Positions 1-7,555 of a stretch of DNA of 24,200 nt are shown one piece after another (within the stretch, counting starts at the first letter, position 1; every line of letters begins with the position of its first letter). Location: the NCBI GenBank assembly GCA_934292805.1, contig CAKQXQ010000035.1, positions 1-24,200 on the forward strand. The letters run 5' to 3'. Origin of the DNA: an uncultured Roseburia sp. (GTDB lineage Bacteria > Bacillota > Clostridia > Lachnospirales > Lachnospiraceae). The notes under the pieces are model-generated. The model was not told the DNA's origin and ran no database searches. It worked only from the letters and a program-made list of their open reading frames with translations. A program made the translations under genes and the position numbers.

Positions 1-214
1 CATTTGTATCCATTCCATATTGGAACATTTCTTGACTTTCTATCTTAACAGCCTTGTTATATTTCTCATTTTTATCCATTTGGTGTTCTGAAATCTTTGA
101 AGAAATCAGAATGCCAAACAGAATCATAACTGCAATGATAGAAATACTAGCCAAGATTTCATGTTTTGTTATTTCAAAACCACCAAAATCAATACCTTTT
201 CTACCACCTCTCAT
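1..214 (-). CDS. Membrane protein of the LemA operon, partial (C-terminus off the left edge)
   Basis: The first 71 residues are visible, starting MRGGRKGIDFGGFEITKHE. A hydrophobic segment (about residues 22-40, ILASISIIAVMILFGILI) is followed by a hydrophilic region rich in Lys and Glu. This suggests a single N-terminal membrane anchor with the rest of the protein outside the membrane. It starts three bases after the stop of the LemA-like gene on the same strand, so the two are almost certainly co-transcribed and probably act together. I do not recognise a named family from this portion. The stop codon and most of the protein lie outside the window. Confidence 0.75.
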   Translation of the reverse strand, partial: MRGGRKGIDFGGFEITKHEILASISIIAVMILFGILISSKISEHQMDKNEKYNKAVKIESQEMFQYGMDTN

Positions 215-217
215 AGA

Positions 218-904
218 CTAATCCTCTTTAAACAAATCCTGTGGTGCATCTACAGGGGCATTGTAATCCAGATACTCATATTCCTGAATTTCATAGCCAA
301 GTAATCCCAGAAATTGTCTTGCAGGGAATCTTCTTACATATCTCTTATACTCCTTAATCTGCTTATTGTAATTACTGCGATACTCTGCGATCATATTCTC
401 TGTCATAGATAATTCGTTCATGAGTGTCTTATAATTCTCATTAGACTTTAACTCCGGATATGCTTCTGCAACTGCTGTGACAGCTGTTGTCACATTCTCA
501 ATATCTCCTGTTGATCCACGACCATCTGCAACTGCTGTCAATGTATCAGCTTCATGCTTGTCGTACTGCTTTACGCAATCGGCAAGATTGTATACAAGAT
601 CAATCCTTCTTTTCTCCTGCACCTTAATATCTGATGATGCTGTATTTACTTGTTCTTCAAGTGCAATCGCTCTATTCTGAGTGCTCTGTACTCCAAATAC
701 AGTCGCCAATACTACTGCTACAATTCCAGCTGCTATAATTAAGATCATTTTCCAATTTGTTTTCATATTTTTTCTCTTCCTCCATTGTTTTAGATATTCT
801 TCCTGTTCAATATCTTCCTCTAGTTTATCGATATCGTCACTGGTACTATTTACCATTATTACAAGAAATACTGCCAGGACGACTGCTGCAATTTTTATAA
901 TCAT
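218..904 (-). CDS. LemA-family membrane protein with an extra N-terminal membrane segment
   Basis: The protein has 228 residues. The LemA signature is clear from about residue 75 onward: NRAIALEEQVNTASSDIKVQ, then RRIDLVYNLADCVKQY, an AYPELKSNENYKTLMNEL stretch and RRFPARQF near the C-terminus. LemA proteins are membrane-anchored helical bundles of unclear function. There are two hydrophobic segments, residues 2-18 and about 52-71, separated by an acidic and basic linker, whereas ordinary LemA has only one. The start at 904 is supported by AAAGGAG a few bases upstream. The internal Met at the usual LemA start (MKTNWKM) has only a distant GGAGG. It lies in a run of small leftward genes with a second membrane protein directly downstream. 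It may act on the envelope, but this is inference. Confidence 0.85.
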   Translation of the reverse strand: MIIKIAAVVLAVFLVIMVNSTSDDIDKLEEDIEQEEYLKQWRKRKNMKTNWKMILIIAAGIVAVVLATVFGVQSTQNRAIALEEQVNTASSDIKVQEKRRIDLVYNLADCVKQYDKHEADTLTAVADGRGSTGDIENVTTAVTAVAEAYPELKSNENYKTLMNELSMTENMIAEYRSNYNKQIKEYKRYVRRFPARQFLGLLGYEIQEYEYLDYNAPVDAPQDLFKED

Positions 905-928
905 CTTCTTTCTCCTTTAATGTTCAGC

Positions 929-1099
929 TTAGTCTTGTTTGAAATGGAAAACCTCTTTGTATTTTTTCTCCTTTTTCCATTCACTTTCAATTTTCATAAC
1001 TTCTTCAAAAGATAAGTCCGTCAATGTCTCGCCCTCACAATCCTTATGAGGTTGTCTGAAATTACCTACTACCGTATATTTATTTCCCATACTTTTCAT
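929..1099 (-). CDS. Small hydrophilic protein, unknown (56 residues)
   Basis: The protein begins MKSMGNKYTVVGNF and ends in FHFKQD. It is charged, with a run of Lys and Glu in its second half (KIESEWKKEKKYKEV). There are two possible starts: the ATG at 1099 sits directly on the AAAGGA, while the second ATG at 1090 lies about nine bases after it and is better placed. The gene fits exactly between the LemA-like gene and the 233-residue gene with short spacers, as expected of an operon member. I know no family for it. Confidence 0.6.
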   Translation of the reverse strand: MKSMGNKYTVVGNFRQPHKDCEGETLTDLSFEEVMKIESEWKKEKKYKEVFHFKQD

Positions 1100-1126
1100 T
1101 CCTTTCTTGATTAAAGTTCAGTTTAC

Positions 1127-1828
1127 CTACGCAATCCATGCCTCCGGTGGGAGTGCATCTGTATAGCGTTTAAATTCTCTCCATTCCTTGCTATACTCTG
1201 CATACCGACCCTGCTCTGCGGCAGCTGCCTCATAAAGTTTCTCGATCTCTTTTACTACCTGCAAATGTCCTGAGTTTTGATCTCGCAAAATATCAATTGC
1301 TGCTTTCAAAGTATCGTACCGACTCCGTAGCCCGATATAAGCGGAATAAACCTTAAAACACTGTCTAGCCGCAGCAATCATTTCATCCTTCGTCATCTGT
1401 TTCAGTTTCTTTTTAGTTTCATCCTCTGCCCAAGAATCAGAACATCCTATTCCGAAGTAGTCCTGCTCGTATTCGTCAAAGCCAAGCAATCCTCCGTATG
1501 TCTCTCCGGCTCCTACTGTAACAAAAAATATGTCGAAGCAATCCGGAATCCATTCATCTTGGATATCCTCAGACATTCTTTCGCATTCCGCACAGAGATC
1601 AGCAAAAGCTATTCTAAATCCATACGCTTCGTCTTCATCCCCGGACAGAGCATTGACAAGGCTATCATTCCCATCTTCGGAATCCGTGTACCAATGCACA
1701 TCTTCGCAGACTTCTTGGATGTCCCATAAATCCTGTTTGATGAAATCAAGGTTGAGATTTTTGACAATAGGCTTTTTATATCTCAGTTGTTTTGCCTTAA
1801 ACCGTTTCATTTCCACTGTATCTACCAT
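1127..1828 (-). CDS. Hypothetical acidic protein, 233 residues
   Basis: I chose the ATG at 1828 (MVDTVEMKRFKAKQL) because GGAGG lies eight bases ahead; an upstream GTG at 1843 overlaps this ribosome binding site. The first half is acidic and rich in Trp, Cys and aromatic residues (DVHWYTDSEDGNDS, CSDSWAEDETKKK). The second half looks helical (DILRDQNSGHLQVVKEIEKL). There is no signal peptide or membrane segment. It sits in the leftward accessory operon between two other small unknown genes. No function can be assigned. The shared leader sequence in front of it is described in the findings. Confidence 0.7.
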   Translation of the reverse strand: MVDTVEMKRFKAKQLRYKKPIVKNLNLDFIKQDLWDIQEVCEDVHWYTDSEDGNDSLVNALSGDEDEAYGFRIAFADLCAECERMSEDIQDEWIPDCFDIFFVTVGAGETYGGLLGFDEYEQDYFGIGCSDSWAEDETKKKLKQMTKDEMIAAARQCFKVYSAYIGLRSRYDTLKAAIDILRDQNSGHLQVVKEIEKLYEAAAAEQGRYAEYSKEWREFKRYTDALPPEAWIA

Positions 1829-1855
1829 TTTCTCTACCTCCACTAAATTCTAAGT

Positions 1856-2131
1856 TTAAATTGCAAAGTCCATGTGAAGATATTTACCCTCGTATTCAGT
1901 TTCCCAATAATAATCTCCCTCGTACCAATCTTCTCCCTTGCATGTCTGGTCGCACCATTCTTTACAATCATCTCCGCCCTGCTCGCCACCTGTATGATAA
2001 TCAGTAATATCAGCAAAATCGGAGTCCATACCATCCATTCCAAGGTTTTCCTTACACCACTCCGCAATTTCTTCATTAAGTGCATTTCGTTGTTCAATTT
2101 TATCAACTATCTCTTTTGGAATCTTTCTCAT
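1856..2131 (-). CDS. Hypothetical acidic Cys/Trp-rich protein, 91 residues
   Basis: It starts MRKIPKEIVDKIEQRNALNE with GGAGGTAG ahead of the ATG. The N-terminal third looks helical. The rest is very acidic and rich in Trp, Tyr and Cys (GGDDCKEWCDQTCKGEDWYE). The three closely spaced cysteines could bind metal, but the pattern is not a standard zinc finger. It resembles its 233-residue neighbour in composition and shares the same leader motif. The overlapping reading frames on both strands look like shadows: this frame has the better ribosome binding site. Function unknown. Confidence 0.65.
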   Translation of the reverse strand: MRKIPKEIVDKIEQRNALNEEIAEWCKENLGMDGMDSDFADITDYHTGGEQGGDDCKEWCDQTCKGEDWYEGDYYWETEYEGKYLHMDFAI

Positions 2132-2165
2132 TTCTACCTCCTAAAATCTAATTTTTATGTTCGGT

Positions 2166-3195
2166 TTAGCTTTCTAAGTCTATTTTTCCACTCAATAATT
2201 CTGGCAAAAGAGCATCCCTTAATTCTGCCAGATAGCGGTTTTCTTCCTGGTTCAGATAATAGATATGTTGTTTCCATGTTTGTAAAATCATGATCAGAAT
2301 GCTTGATAGAATCTCTTTGCTATTGTTCTCAAATTTTATTTCGTTTTTATTTTTTGATGTCACGAAATAATTTTGCTTTTCCAGCCTGTCCGCACCCAAT
2401 TTTACAAGCAAATCGTTCAGCCCTGTATCTTTCTGATCTTGCTTGTATAGATCGATGTCAAATCCCATCCCTTTTGCAAGAGACTCATTAATTGTCAACT
2501 TACAAGCGTTCTTTTCTCTCGTTATCCGGTTTATGTCGTTTACAATGTCAGCGTAGCTTCTATGCTCCACATCCATTTCTGACACATCCAAATAATGACT
2601 AACTAAAAGTGTGTATTTATCCTCCTTTATTTTTTCGATACCTACTGCTTTGCAAAAATCTGGTATATCTTTTCTTTCTGAAATTACCGTAAGCACCTCA
2701 TCCATCGTTTCTTCCGGAATCACTTTTACCGTTTTCTTATAAGTCCTATTCGTGTGTGCTGTTCCGCCATACTGTCCGTTCTGTTCTCTTACCTCTTCTT
2801 TGAATTTTTTTCGCAGATCTATCATTTCTGTTGTTGCTGTTTTCTTGTTCTTGTCCAGTACAATGATGCATGTGCCTATTCCTGTTGATTCAAACATGTT
2901 ATCTGGACATATAATCACTGCTTCCACAAAATTCTTTTCTATCAACCACACTCTTATTTCTTTTTCCGCTTTTACATTGCTGCTCATAACTGACGCAGGA
3001 AGCAGGAAAACACATCTATCGTGTTTCTCTAGTCCAGTCATGATAAATACTTAAATCTTGAACCAAATCGCAGAATTTCTCATATACATTTTCATCATTA
3101 TTTTTCACGACAATAAATACTTTATTTGCAAGTGCTTCTACACTTTCCGCTTTAAATAGTTCCATTATTTTTTCTGTAAGTTCCTTTAATTCCAA
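2166..3195 (-). pseudogene. N-6 DNA methylase, broken by an internal deletion and frame change
   Basis: Two reading frames make up this gene. The N-terminal piece (3195 to 3016, TTG start, 59 residues, LELKELTEKIMELFKAESVE...LVQDLS) matches the start of the N6-adenine methylases common on Firmicute mobile elements. It runs out of frame after HDWTRE. The C-terminal piece (3041 to 2166, 291 residues) begins with TGLEKHDRCVFLLPASVMSS and carries the normal CPDNMFESTGIGTCIIVLDK and GGTAHTNRTYKK segments. The middle, which should hold the SAM-binding and catalytic NPPY/NPPF motif, is absent. By comparison with remembered relatives about 100 or more residues are lost. The product cannot methylate DNA. 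The tail (LAELRDALLPELLSGKIDLES) resembles type I specificity or modification subunit ends. Confidence 0.85.
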
Positions 3196-3240
3196 GCTTC
3201 TACCTACCTTCCCTAGATTCTAATTTAACTCTTTTTAATA

Positions 3241-3408
3241 TCACCTTGATCTATCCCCCAATCTTATTTCTTCTACGTACTCAAGAGCTTCTATACCTGC
3301 TGTCAGAGCTGTGATTGCCAACCCTGTTCTTGTAACCTCTGGTATCGGAGTTTCAATATTTTCCCTGATCAGTTCCAAAATGTCCTTTGCTTCTCTTATT
3401 TTCATCAT
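3241..3408 (-). CDS. Small helical protein, unknown (55 residues)
   Basis: The sequence begins MMKIREAKDILELIRENIET and continues with a second helix-like stretch (TGLAITALTAGIEALEYVEE). AAGG precedes the start and the gene follows the BlaI-like regulator by two bases, so it is probably translated in the same operon. Helix-forming and charged residues alternate, with no membrane segment. The family is not recognised. Confidence 0.6.
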   Translation of the reverse strand: MMKIREAKDILELIRENIETPIPEVTRTGLAITALTAGIEALEYVEEIRLGDRSR

Positions 3409-3410
3409 CT

Positions 3411-3695
3411 TTACCTTATATTTCCAAACAATGCTTCCATCTCTGCAACTGCTGCCTTTTTATAACTCTCTTTACTTACTCTCGGAAGATAGTATGTATA
3501 TCGTCCTTTTCTGTATGTTTCCAGAAACCCTTTCTTTACCAGTCTCCCCAGAAACGTACTGACTGTCTGTGGCTTCCAGTTGTGGCCAAATCTGCTGTTT
3601 ACCCGATTCATTACTGCACTCAGATCCGGTGTTTCCTCTGCGTCCCATACTGTGACTAAAACCTGTTCTTCACATCTCGATACTCTTTCCATCAT
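3411..3695 (-). CDS. BlaI/MecI/CopY-type winged-helix regulator
   Basis: The protein has 94 residues. It shows the winged-helix layout of BlaI/MecI/CopY repressors: CEEQVLVTVWDAEETPDLSA, then a recognition-helix region (GHNWKPQTVSTFLGRLVKKG) and wing (FLETYRKGRYTYYLP). Typical BlaI proteins are about 120-130 residues and have a longer C-terminal dimerisation part. Here only the helix up to EMEALFGNIR remains, so dimerisation may be weak or supplied differently. There is no BlaR1/MecR1 sensor protease nearby. Its start overlaps the stop of the preceding zinc-finger gene, so it lies within the leftward operon and probably regulates element genes. Confidence 0.8.
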   Translation of the reverse strand: MMERVSRCEEQVLVTVWDAEETPDLSAVMNRVNSRFGHNWKPQTVSTFLGRLVKKGFLETYRKGRYTYYLPRVSKESYKKAAVAEMEALFGNIR

Positions 3696-3932
3696 CTTCC
3701 TCCATAAATTCTTGCTACATACTGTCCATAGGTCAGCCCGGCTTCTTTCGCAAGTGCTGCTACATCCGCGAGTTCCTGATTGGTTTTCCTTTTTCTTTTA
3801 TTCTCTGCCCGCTTTCTCCTGTCTTTTTCCCGGTATCCTTGCTTTTTGCATTCATCACAGCAATACACCCGGTTATGTTCCCCCTTCAAATTCTTTTCCG
3901 CAATACTCACATCTTTTTCTTCTTATCCCCAT
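3692..3932 (-). pseudogene. Small zinc-finger protein split by a frameshift in a G5 tract
   Basis: The natural start appears to be the ATG at 3932, with AAGGGAAG upstream, giving MGIRRKRCEYCGKEFEG. This frame then reads into a TAA. If one G is removed from the run of five (plus-strand C at 3880-3884), the frame continues as EHNRVYCCDECKKQGYREKD. That restores a complete CxxC...CxxC zinc finger followed by a basic helix and a C-terminal GLTYGQYVARIYGGR. The downstream part alone could start at a GTG at 3910 but would lack the first CxxC. The frameshift could be a real inactivation, a slippage site or a read error. The gene overlaps the end of the DUF6906 gene and touches the start of the BlaI-like gene. 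Confidence 0.75.
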
Positions 3933-4092
3933 CCGTTCTTCCCTTCTGCAGTACTCTTCTCTGTGAAGTCCGCTTGCTTATGATCTCTAAGGTATCTTTG
4001 CTCTCAAAGACTACCATCCAGTTTTCCGGTTTCAGCTTATTTGCCGAGATGATCTCTTTCTGTGCCCTTGTCGGTCTGCTTGGCTGTTTCAT
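3907..4092 (-). CDS. DUF6906-like small protein
   Basis: I place the start at 4092 (MKQPSRPTRAQKEIISANKL), because AAAGGAC lies upstream; an earlier in-frame ATG at 4110 covers this site. The pattern RPTRxQKxxI...LxPENWxVVxxSxxxLxIIxRxTxxxRxL is that of the small DUF6906 family seen in Firmicute prophages and plasmids. Function unknown. The C-terminus is a run of lysines (DGDKKKKM) and the stop overlaps the following zinc-finger gene. Confidence 0.75.
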   Translation of the reverse strand: MKQPSRPTRAQKEIISANKLKPENWMVVFESKDTLEIISKRTSQRRVLQKGRTDGDKKKKM

Positions 4093-4169
4093 GTCCTGTC
4101 CTTTCTCCATGCGGATTTCCAGCGGTCCGCATGGCTGTGCTTTGTTTCCTGGTTACTGTGATATATTAT

Positions 4170-4523
4170 TCAGGCTGGAAAATCCCATTTTTTATATACG
4201 AGGCTGTCCTCGTCCCAATCCGGGTACTGCTGCATCAGATGCTCTCTCATGATTTTAAGCATTTCCGGCCGGAACCCCCGGTTTCCATTGTCCAGTAGTC
4301 CATGATGAAATCTACATCCCAATACTCCGTTTTGTTCGATTCCAAGCCCACCCTGGCTTTTATTGATGTAATGCATGATATCCGGTATGCCTAATAGCAT
4401 CTCTGACCGGCACAGGTCTGTGTGATACCTTATCCTGCAGAACAGGCATTCATTATCATCACGATCCGCAATTCTGATACAGGTCTCTTTCGGAAAATTA
4501 TAATCGATCTTCTTTTTCTTCAT
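4170..4523 (-). CDS. HNH-type nuclease-like protein
   Basis: The protein has 117 residues. It shows CLFC (residues 26-29), a second zinc-ligand part (LGC at 70, followed by HH at 73-74) and the core MHYINKSQGGLGIEQNGVLG, where His51 and Asn65 match the HNH pattern. It probably folds as a metal-dependent nuclease domain with a structural zinc. In phages such genes usually lie next to the terminase and help packaging, but no terminase follows here; instead DUF6906 and a zinc-finger gene follow. The spacer of about 45 bases to the upstream gene contains no obvious strong ribosome binding site. It may instead be a general element nuclease. Confidence 0.75.
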   Translation of the reverse strand: MKKKKIDYNFPKETCIRIADRDDNECLFCRIRYHTDLCRSEMLLGIPDIMHYINKSQGGLGIEQNGVLGCRFHHGLLDNGNRGFRPEMLKIMREHLMQQYPDWDEDSLVYKKWDFPA

Positions 4524-4567
4524 GGTTCACCGCCTGCTGCATCCGTTCAAAAATATCTCGGTATCTC

Positions 4568-5908
4568 TTATATCTCCATGGTTTGGGAATTCTCATCCAC
4601 ATCGCCCACAGATTCATCTGTATCCTTTTCTTCCACCTTTTCCACATTATGAAGCTCCTTCATCTCAACTAATAAATCTCTTAAATGCTCTACACGTCCC
4701 AACAGGTTCTCTAACAGAGGCGTTGGGATGTAATACTCCCACCCGGCTATAGAAGTCTTAATGACTGCTGCTTCCATCTTGATATCTGCGATCAGCTTCT
4801 CTGTTCCCCTTGTTACTTCCGGCAATAACTCCGGATGGTTCATGATTTCATCCTGTCCCGGTATCTGTTCTGCAGAATCCTGCTGCACATCCGTTTTTTC
4901 TTCCTGTCTGGCTTCTTCCGGCTTTGGATCCGGTTCCGGGATCTGCGGATCCACATCATGCAGTTTTATTTCTTCCGGAACATTTTCTCCCGGTTTCGTT
5001 CCGGTTTTCCCTGTTTCCGTTCCGGTTTTCTCTGGTTTTGCGACAATTACCTTGCTCTCTTTTCTCGGTGCGTTCTTCGGTTGTACCGGTACAACTTCCG
5101 GCTTTTCTTCGGCCACTTTATCCTTATAAAGCTCTTCCCACGTTTCCTTCCATGTTCTGCCTGGTAAAAGGATCTTTTTACAGGCTGTTTCCAGCTCCTG
5201 CTTTGTGTATATTTCATTTGCAGACGCATCCCGGATGTTGATCAGACGGACTTCATCATCATCTGCCCTCAATGACAGCATCCATCTTCCCGTTCCTGGG
5301 ATTCTTACGATATACATCGCTTTTTCATCCGGTATCAGGTTCTCCATAAAAATTTTCCCTGACTGTCCTTCTTTTACATCTGATATCCACAGTCTTTCAT
5401 AAATCTTAGGTTCGTCTTTCCCGAGCTGATACACAGCTTTTTCAAGGTTTGTGTCATAAGACTGCTGCACTTCATCCTTCTCTTCCAGGATAAGCTCTAT
5501 TTCCGTCACTTTATTTTCCCGGTCCACCTCATCCTTGATCTCCTGCACCTCTGATTTACTGAAATCCGGAGTCAGCTCCTCATTGATGCTGTCTGGAAGA
5601 GACAGCATGATCGACAGCTTCGCATAGCCGAACCCCTGATATTCCTCTTTCAGCTCCGGTGCGTAGCCGCCCTGTGAGAATTTGTCGTTGATATGGATGA
5701 ATCTGCTCACCTGCGTCTTATCTATGCCATATTCTGCCCTTGCGAACTCCACCACGTTCTTATATCTGCTCTCTGCAAGGATATTGGTATCCCTGGCCAC
5801 TTTCAGCAGATATCCGATCCGGACGAATCCCTCTGCTGTCTTCTTCAGCTCCGTGTCCAGCTCCTGTTTGTATTCCTGATATGATCTGTATTCTATTACC
5901 TGTTCCAT
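4568..5908 (-). CDS. HTH-containing accessory protein with low-complexity Pro/Lys/Glu linker (446 residues)
   Basis: The N-terminal 120 residues are compact (YRSYQEYKQELDTELKKTAE, VRIGYLLKVARDTNIL, YGIDKTQVSRFIHINDKF). The last stretch looks like a helix-turn-helix of the DUF3102 or ParB-like type. A middle region carries VRIPGTGRWMLSLRADDDEV. From about residue 270 to 360 it is repetitive and rich in Pro, Lys, Glu and Thr (EKTGTETGKTGTKPG), as in a disordered linker. A final helical part follows. It lies between PcfJ and HNH in the leftward operon, with GGAGAGAG ahead of its ATG. I have seen similar proteins on Firmicute phages and plasmids without known function. One copy of the 16-bp palindrome lies inside this gene. 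A DNA-binding or partition role is possible but unproven. Confidence 0.7.
   Translation of the reverse strand: MEQVIEYRSYQEYKQELDTELKKTAEGFVRIGYLLKVARDTNILAESRYKNVVEFARAEYGIDKTQVSRFIHINDKFSQGGYAPELKEEYQGFGYAKLSIMLSLPDSINEELTPDFSKSEVQEIKDEVDRENKVTEIELILEEKDEVQQSYDTNLEKAVYQLGKDEPKIYERLWISDVKEGQSGKIFMENLIPDEKAMYIVRIPGTGRWMLSLRADDDEVRLINIRDASANEIYTKQELETACKKILLPGRTWKETWEELYKDKVAEEKPEVVPVQPKNAPRKESKVIVAKPEKTGTETGKTGTKPGENVPEEIKLHDVDPQIPEPDPKPEEARQEEKTDVQQDSAEQIPGQDEIMNHPELLPEVTRGTEKLIADIKMEAAVIKTSIAGWEYYIPTPLLENLLGRVEHLRDLLVEMKELHNVEKVEEKDTDESVGDVDENSQTMEI
5080..5095. repeat. Perfect 16-bp palindrome, copy 1 of 3
   Basis: GTTGTACCGGTACAAC is a perfect palindrome inside the 446-residue gene. It matches the copies at 8356-8371 and 13109-13124 with consensus GTTGYACYGGTRCAAC. 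Such a recurring palindrome in unrelated contexts suggests a binding site for a dimeric DNA-binding protein. Confidence 0.6.
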
Positions 5909-5938
5909 TTCTCTCTCCTATCCTGCTGCAACCAGCAC

Positions 5939-7546
5939 CTATTTTGGTTTCTTTTCTCTCTTGGCTAACTGTTCTGTGTAGTCTTCCAGGTATTTATCGA
6001 AAAACTCTCTTTCCGGTTTTTTATCATGTGCTCCATACCACTGTCTGATCCGTGTCCCACTTATCTCAATCGTGATATATGGTTTGTCCGGCCTCTTTTC
6101 TTTTCGTAGAAACAAGATCGTTGATTCACCTCTATTGTGCTTTGACAGATAATTATCTCCTCCTACGCAATGATGCAGGGTACGTCCTTCCATGATGATC
6201 TCCCCTGCATCTTTTGCCGGACGTATGATATAACCTCCTGCTGCTGCCTGGTATCTCTTACAAAGGCTTTCATAGCGTTTTGCGATGTCTGGAAATTCCC
6301 GGTTCTTTTTCCTGATGGTCATCTCATCTTTTCTTGCATTTGATTCCTTTACCATCTCTTGATGCTTTTTCTGTAGATCTCTTGGATACAAAAAAACCTC
6401 GTTTGTCATGTCATAGCCAAGCTCTTCTCTCATTTTCATGTAATCATCATATTTTTTTAATGTCTGTTCGAATTCTCTGTTTCCTTTCGATTCTCCAAAC
6501 AGCTGGTTTTCATATTTTTCTATCCGGTTCATCATCTGCTGCATACTCATATAACCAAGCATATGCGTGATCCTCTTTTTGTTATCACTGTCCCATATCT
6601 TCCTGATCTGGTTCTCCTGTGCTGGTTTCCACGAAAAGCCCATTTTTTCTTCGTATTGAAGGATCTCAAGTGTTCTGCAATCTCCTTTCTCTGCAACAAG
6701 CCTATTGATGTTTTCTTTTTTCTTTAACCGAAGCTGTCCTTTCACTGTGTCTTTTCTCCGGTTCACAGGACCATATATGCTTTCTCTTCTACACAGCTCC
6801 TTCACAAGCTGTCCCATTCCCATCTTCTGGTACATCTCAATAGCCGGATTGTTTGCATATGTCATGAGAGCATCAATCCGCTTTACATCCGGTTTTGAGT
6901 ACCCATAATACTCTCTCATATAGCTTTCCAGCTCTTTCAGCGGACAGTATCTTAATGTGGATTCCTTTAGCAGGTCTTCCCATCCAGGATAAGTCACTCC
7001 CTGTTCCACACTAATGTACGGATATCCTTTTGTTTTCTTTAAGCTCCAGCAGTTTTCATCCCGAGTGTAACTGTACATCCGGACCAGCTTTTTCACCTGA
7101 CCATACTCCAGAAAAAACCGTCCTTCTTCTACCAGATAATCTCTCATTTTTCTTTCCTGGCTGCTACTTCGGCTATAATCAAAGATTCTTACGATCAATG
7201 TCTTCTCTTCTGTCAGCTGGTACAGATAGAACCTTCTGCATTCATATTCACCGTGTGTGATCCGTGTCCATTCATAAAAAGACTGGTTTCCGCAGTATAT
7301 GCACCTTGCCGGATGGTGTCTTCTTGGTGTCTCGATATCTAACGTTCCATATTCCGGTGTGTCCGAAGTCTTTGCAAAATATCTATTTCCGCATGCTCCA
7401 CACTTAAATTCAGCAGTGTTTTTATTTCTTTTGTAATAAATTAGCGGCCGCTTCATCTGTTTCTCGCACCAGCCTTCAAAATCTTCCGGAAGATCCGGTG
7501 TCAGTGCGATAAGCCTGTTGATCTCTTCCCGGTTATCTTTTGGCAT
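5939..7546 (-). CDS. pcfJ: PcfJ-like protein
   Basis: The protein has about 535 residues. PcfJ is named after a gene of the enterococcal pCF10 conjugation region and is widespread on Firmicute plasmids, conjugative elements and phages; its biochemical role is not settled. The diagnostic part is C-terminal: EGRTLHHCVGGDNYLSKHNR, then STILFLRKEKRPDKPYITIE and RQWYGAHDKKP. The N-terminal part has two CxxC pairs (CGACGNRYF and CIYCGNQSF), probably a zinc ribbon. I start at the ATG at 7546 because GGTGGAAGGG lies just ahead; a GTG at 7555 overlaps this. It follows the PcfK-like gene almost directly, the usual pcfK-pcfJ order. Confidence 0.9.
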   Translation of the reverse strand: MPKDNREEINRLIALTPDLPEDFEGWCEKQMKRPLIYYKRNKNTAEFKCGACGNRYFAKTSDTPEYGTLDIETPRRHHPARCIYCGNQSFYEWTRITHGEYECRRFYLYQLTEEKTLIVRIFDYSRSSSQERKMRDYLVEEGRFFLEYGQVKKLVRMYSYTRDENCWSLKKTKGYPYISVEQGVTYPGWEDLLKESTLRYCPLKELESYMREYYGYSKPDVKRIDALMTYANNPAIEMYQKMGMGQLVKELCRRESIYGPVNRRKDTVKGQLRLKKKENINRLVAEKGDCRTLEILQYEEKMGFSWKPAQENQIRKIWDSDNKKRITHMLGYMSMQQMMNRIEKYENQLFGESKGNREFEQTLKKYDDYMKMREELGYDMTNEVFLYPRDLQKKHQEMVKESNARKDEMTIRKKNREFPDIAKRYESLCKRYQAAAGGYIIRPAKDAGEIIMEGRTLHHCVGGDNYLSKHNRGESTILFLRKEKRPDKPYITIEISGTRIRQWYGAHDKKPEREFFDKYLEDYTEQLAKREKKPK

Positions 7547-7555
7547 CCCTTCCAC

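Noticed and set aside
1874..2293. Open frame of 139 codons on the plus strand
   Set aside because: It crosses two leftward genes with good ribosome binding sites and has none itself; its composition is that of a shadow frame.
3880..3884. Programmed ribosomal frameshift in the zinc-finger gene
   Set aside because: The G5 tract alone is not a recognised slippery heptamer with a downstream structure. I record a frameshift without claiming that it is programmed.
4761..5241. Long plus-strand frames opposite the 446-residue gene
   Set aside because: They arise from the low-complexity Pro/Lys/Glu linker read in reverse; no ribosome binding site or family features.
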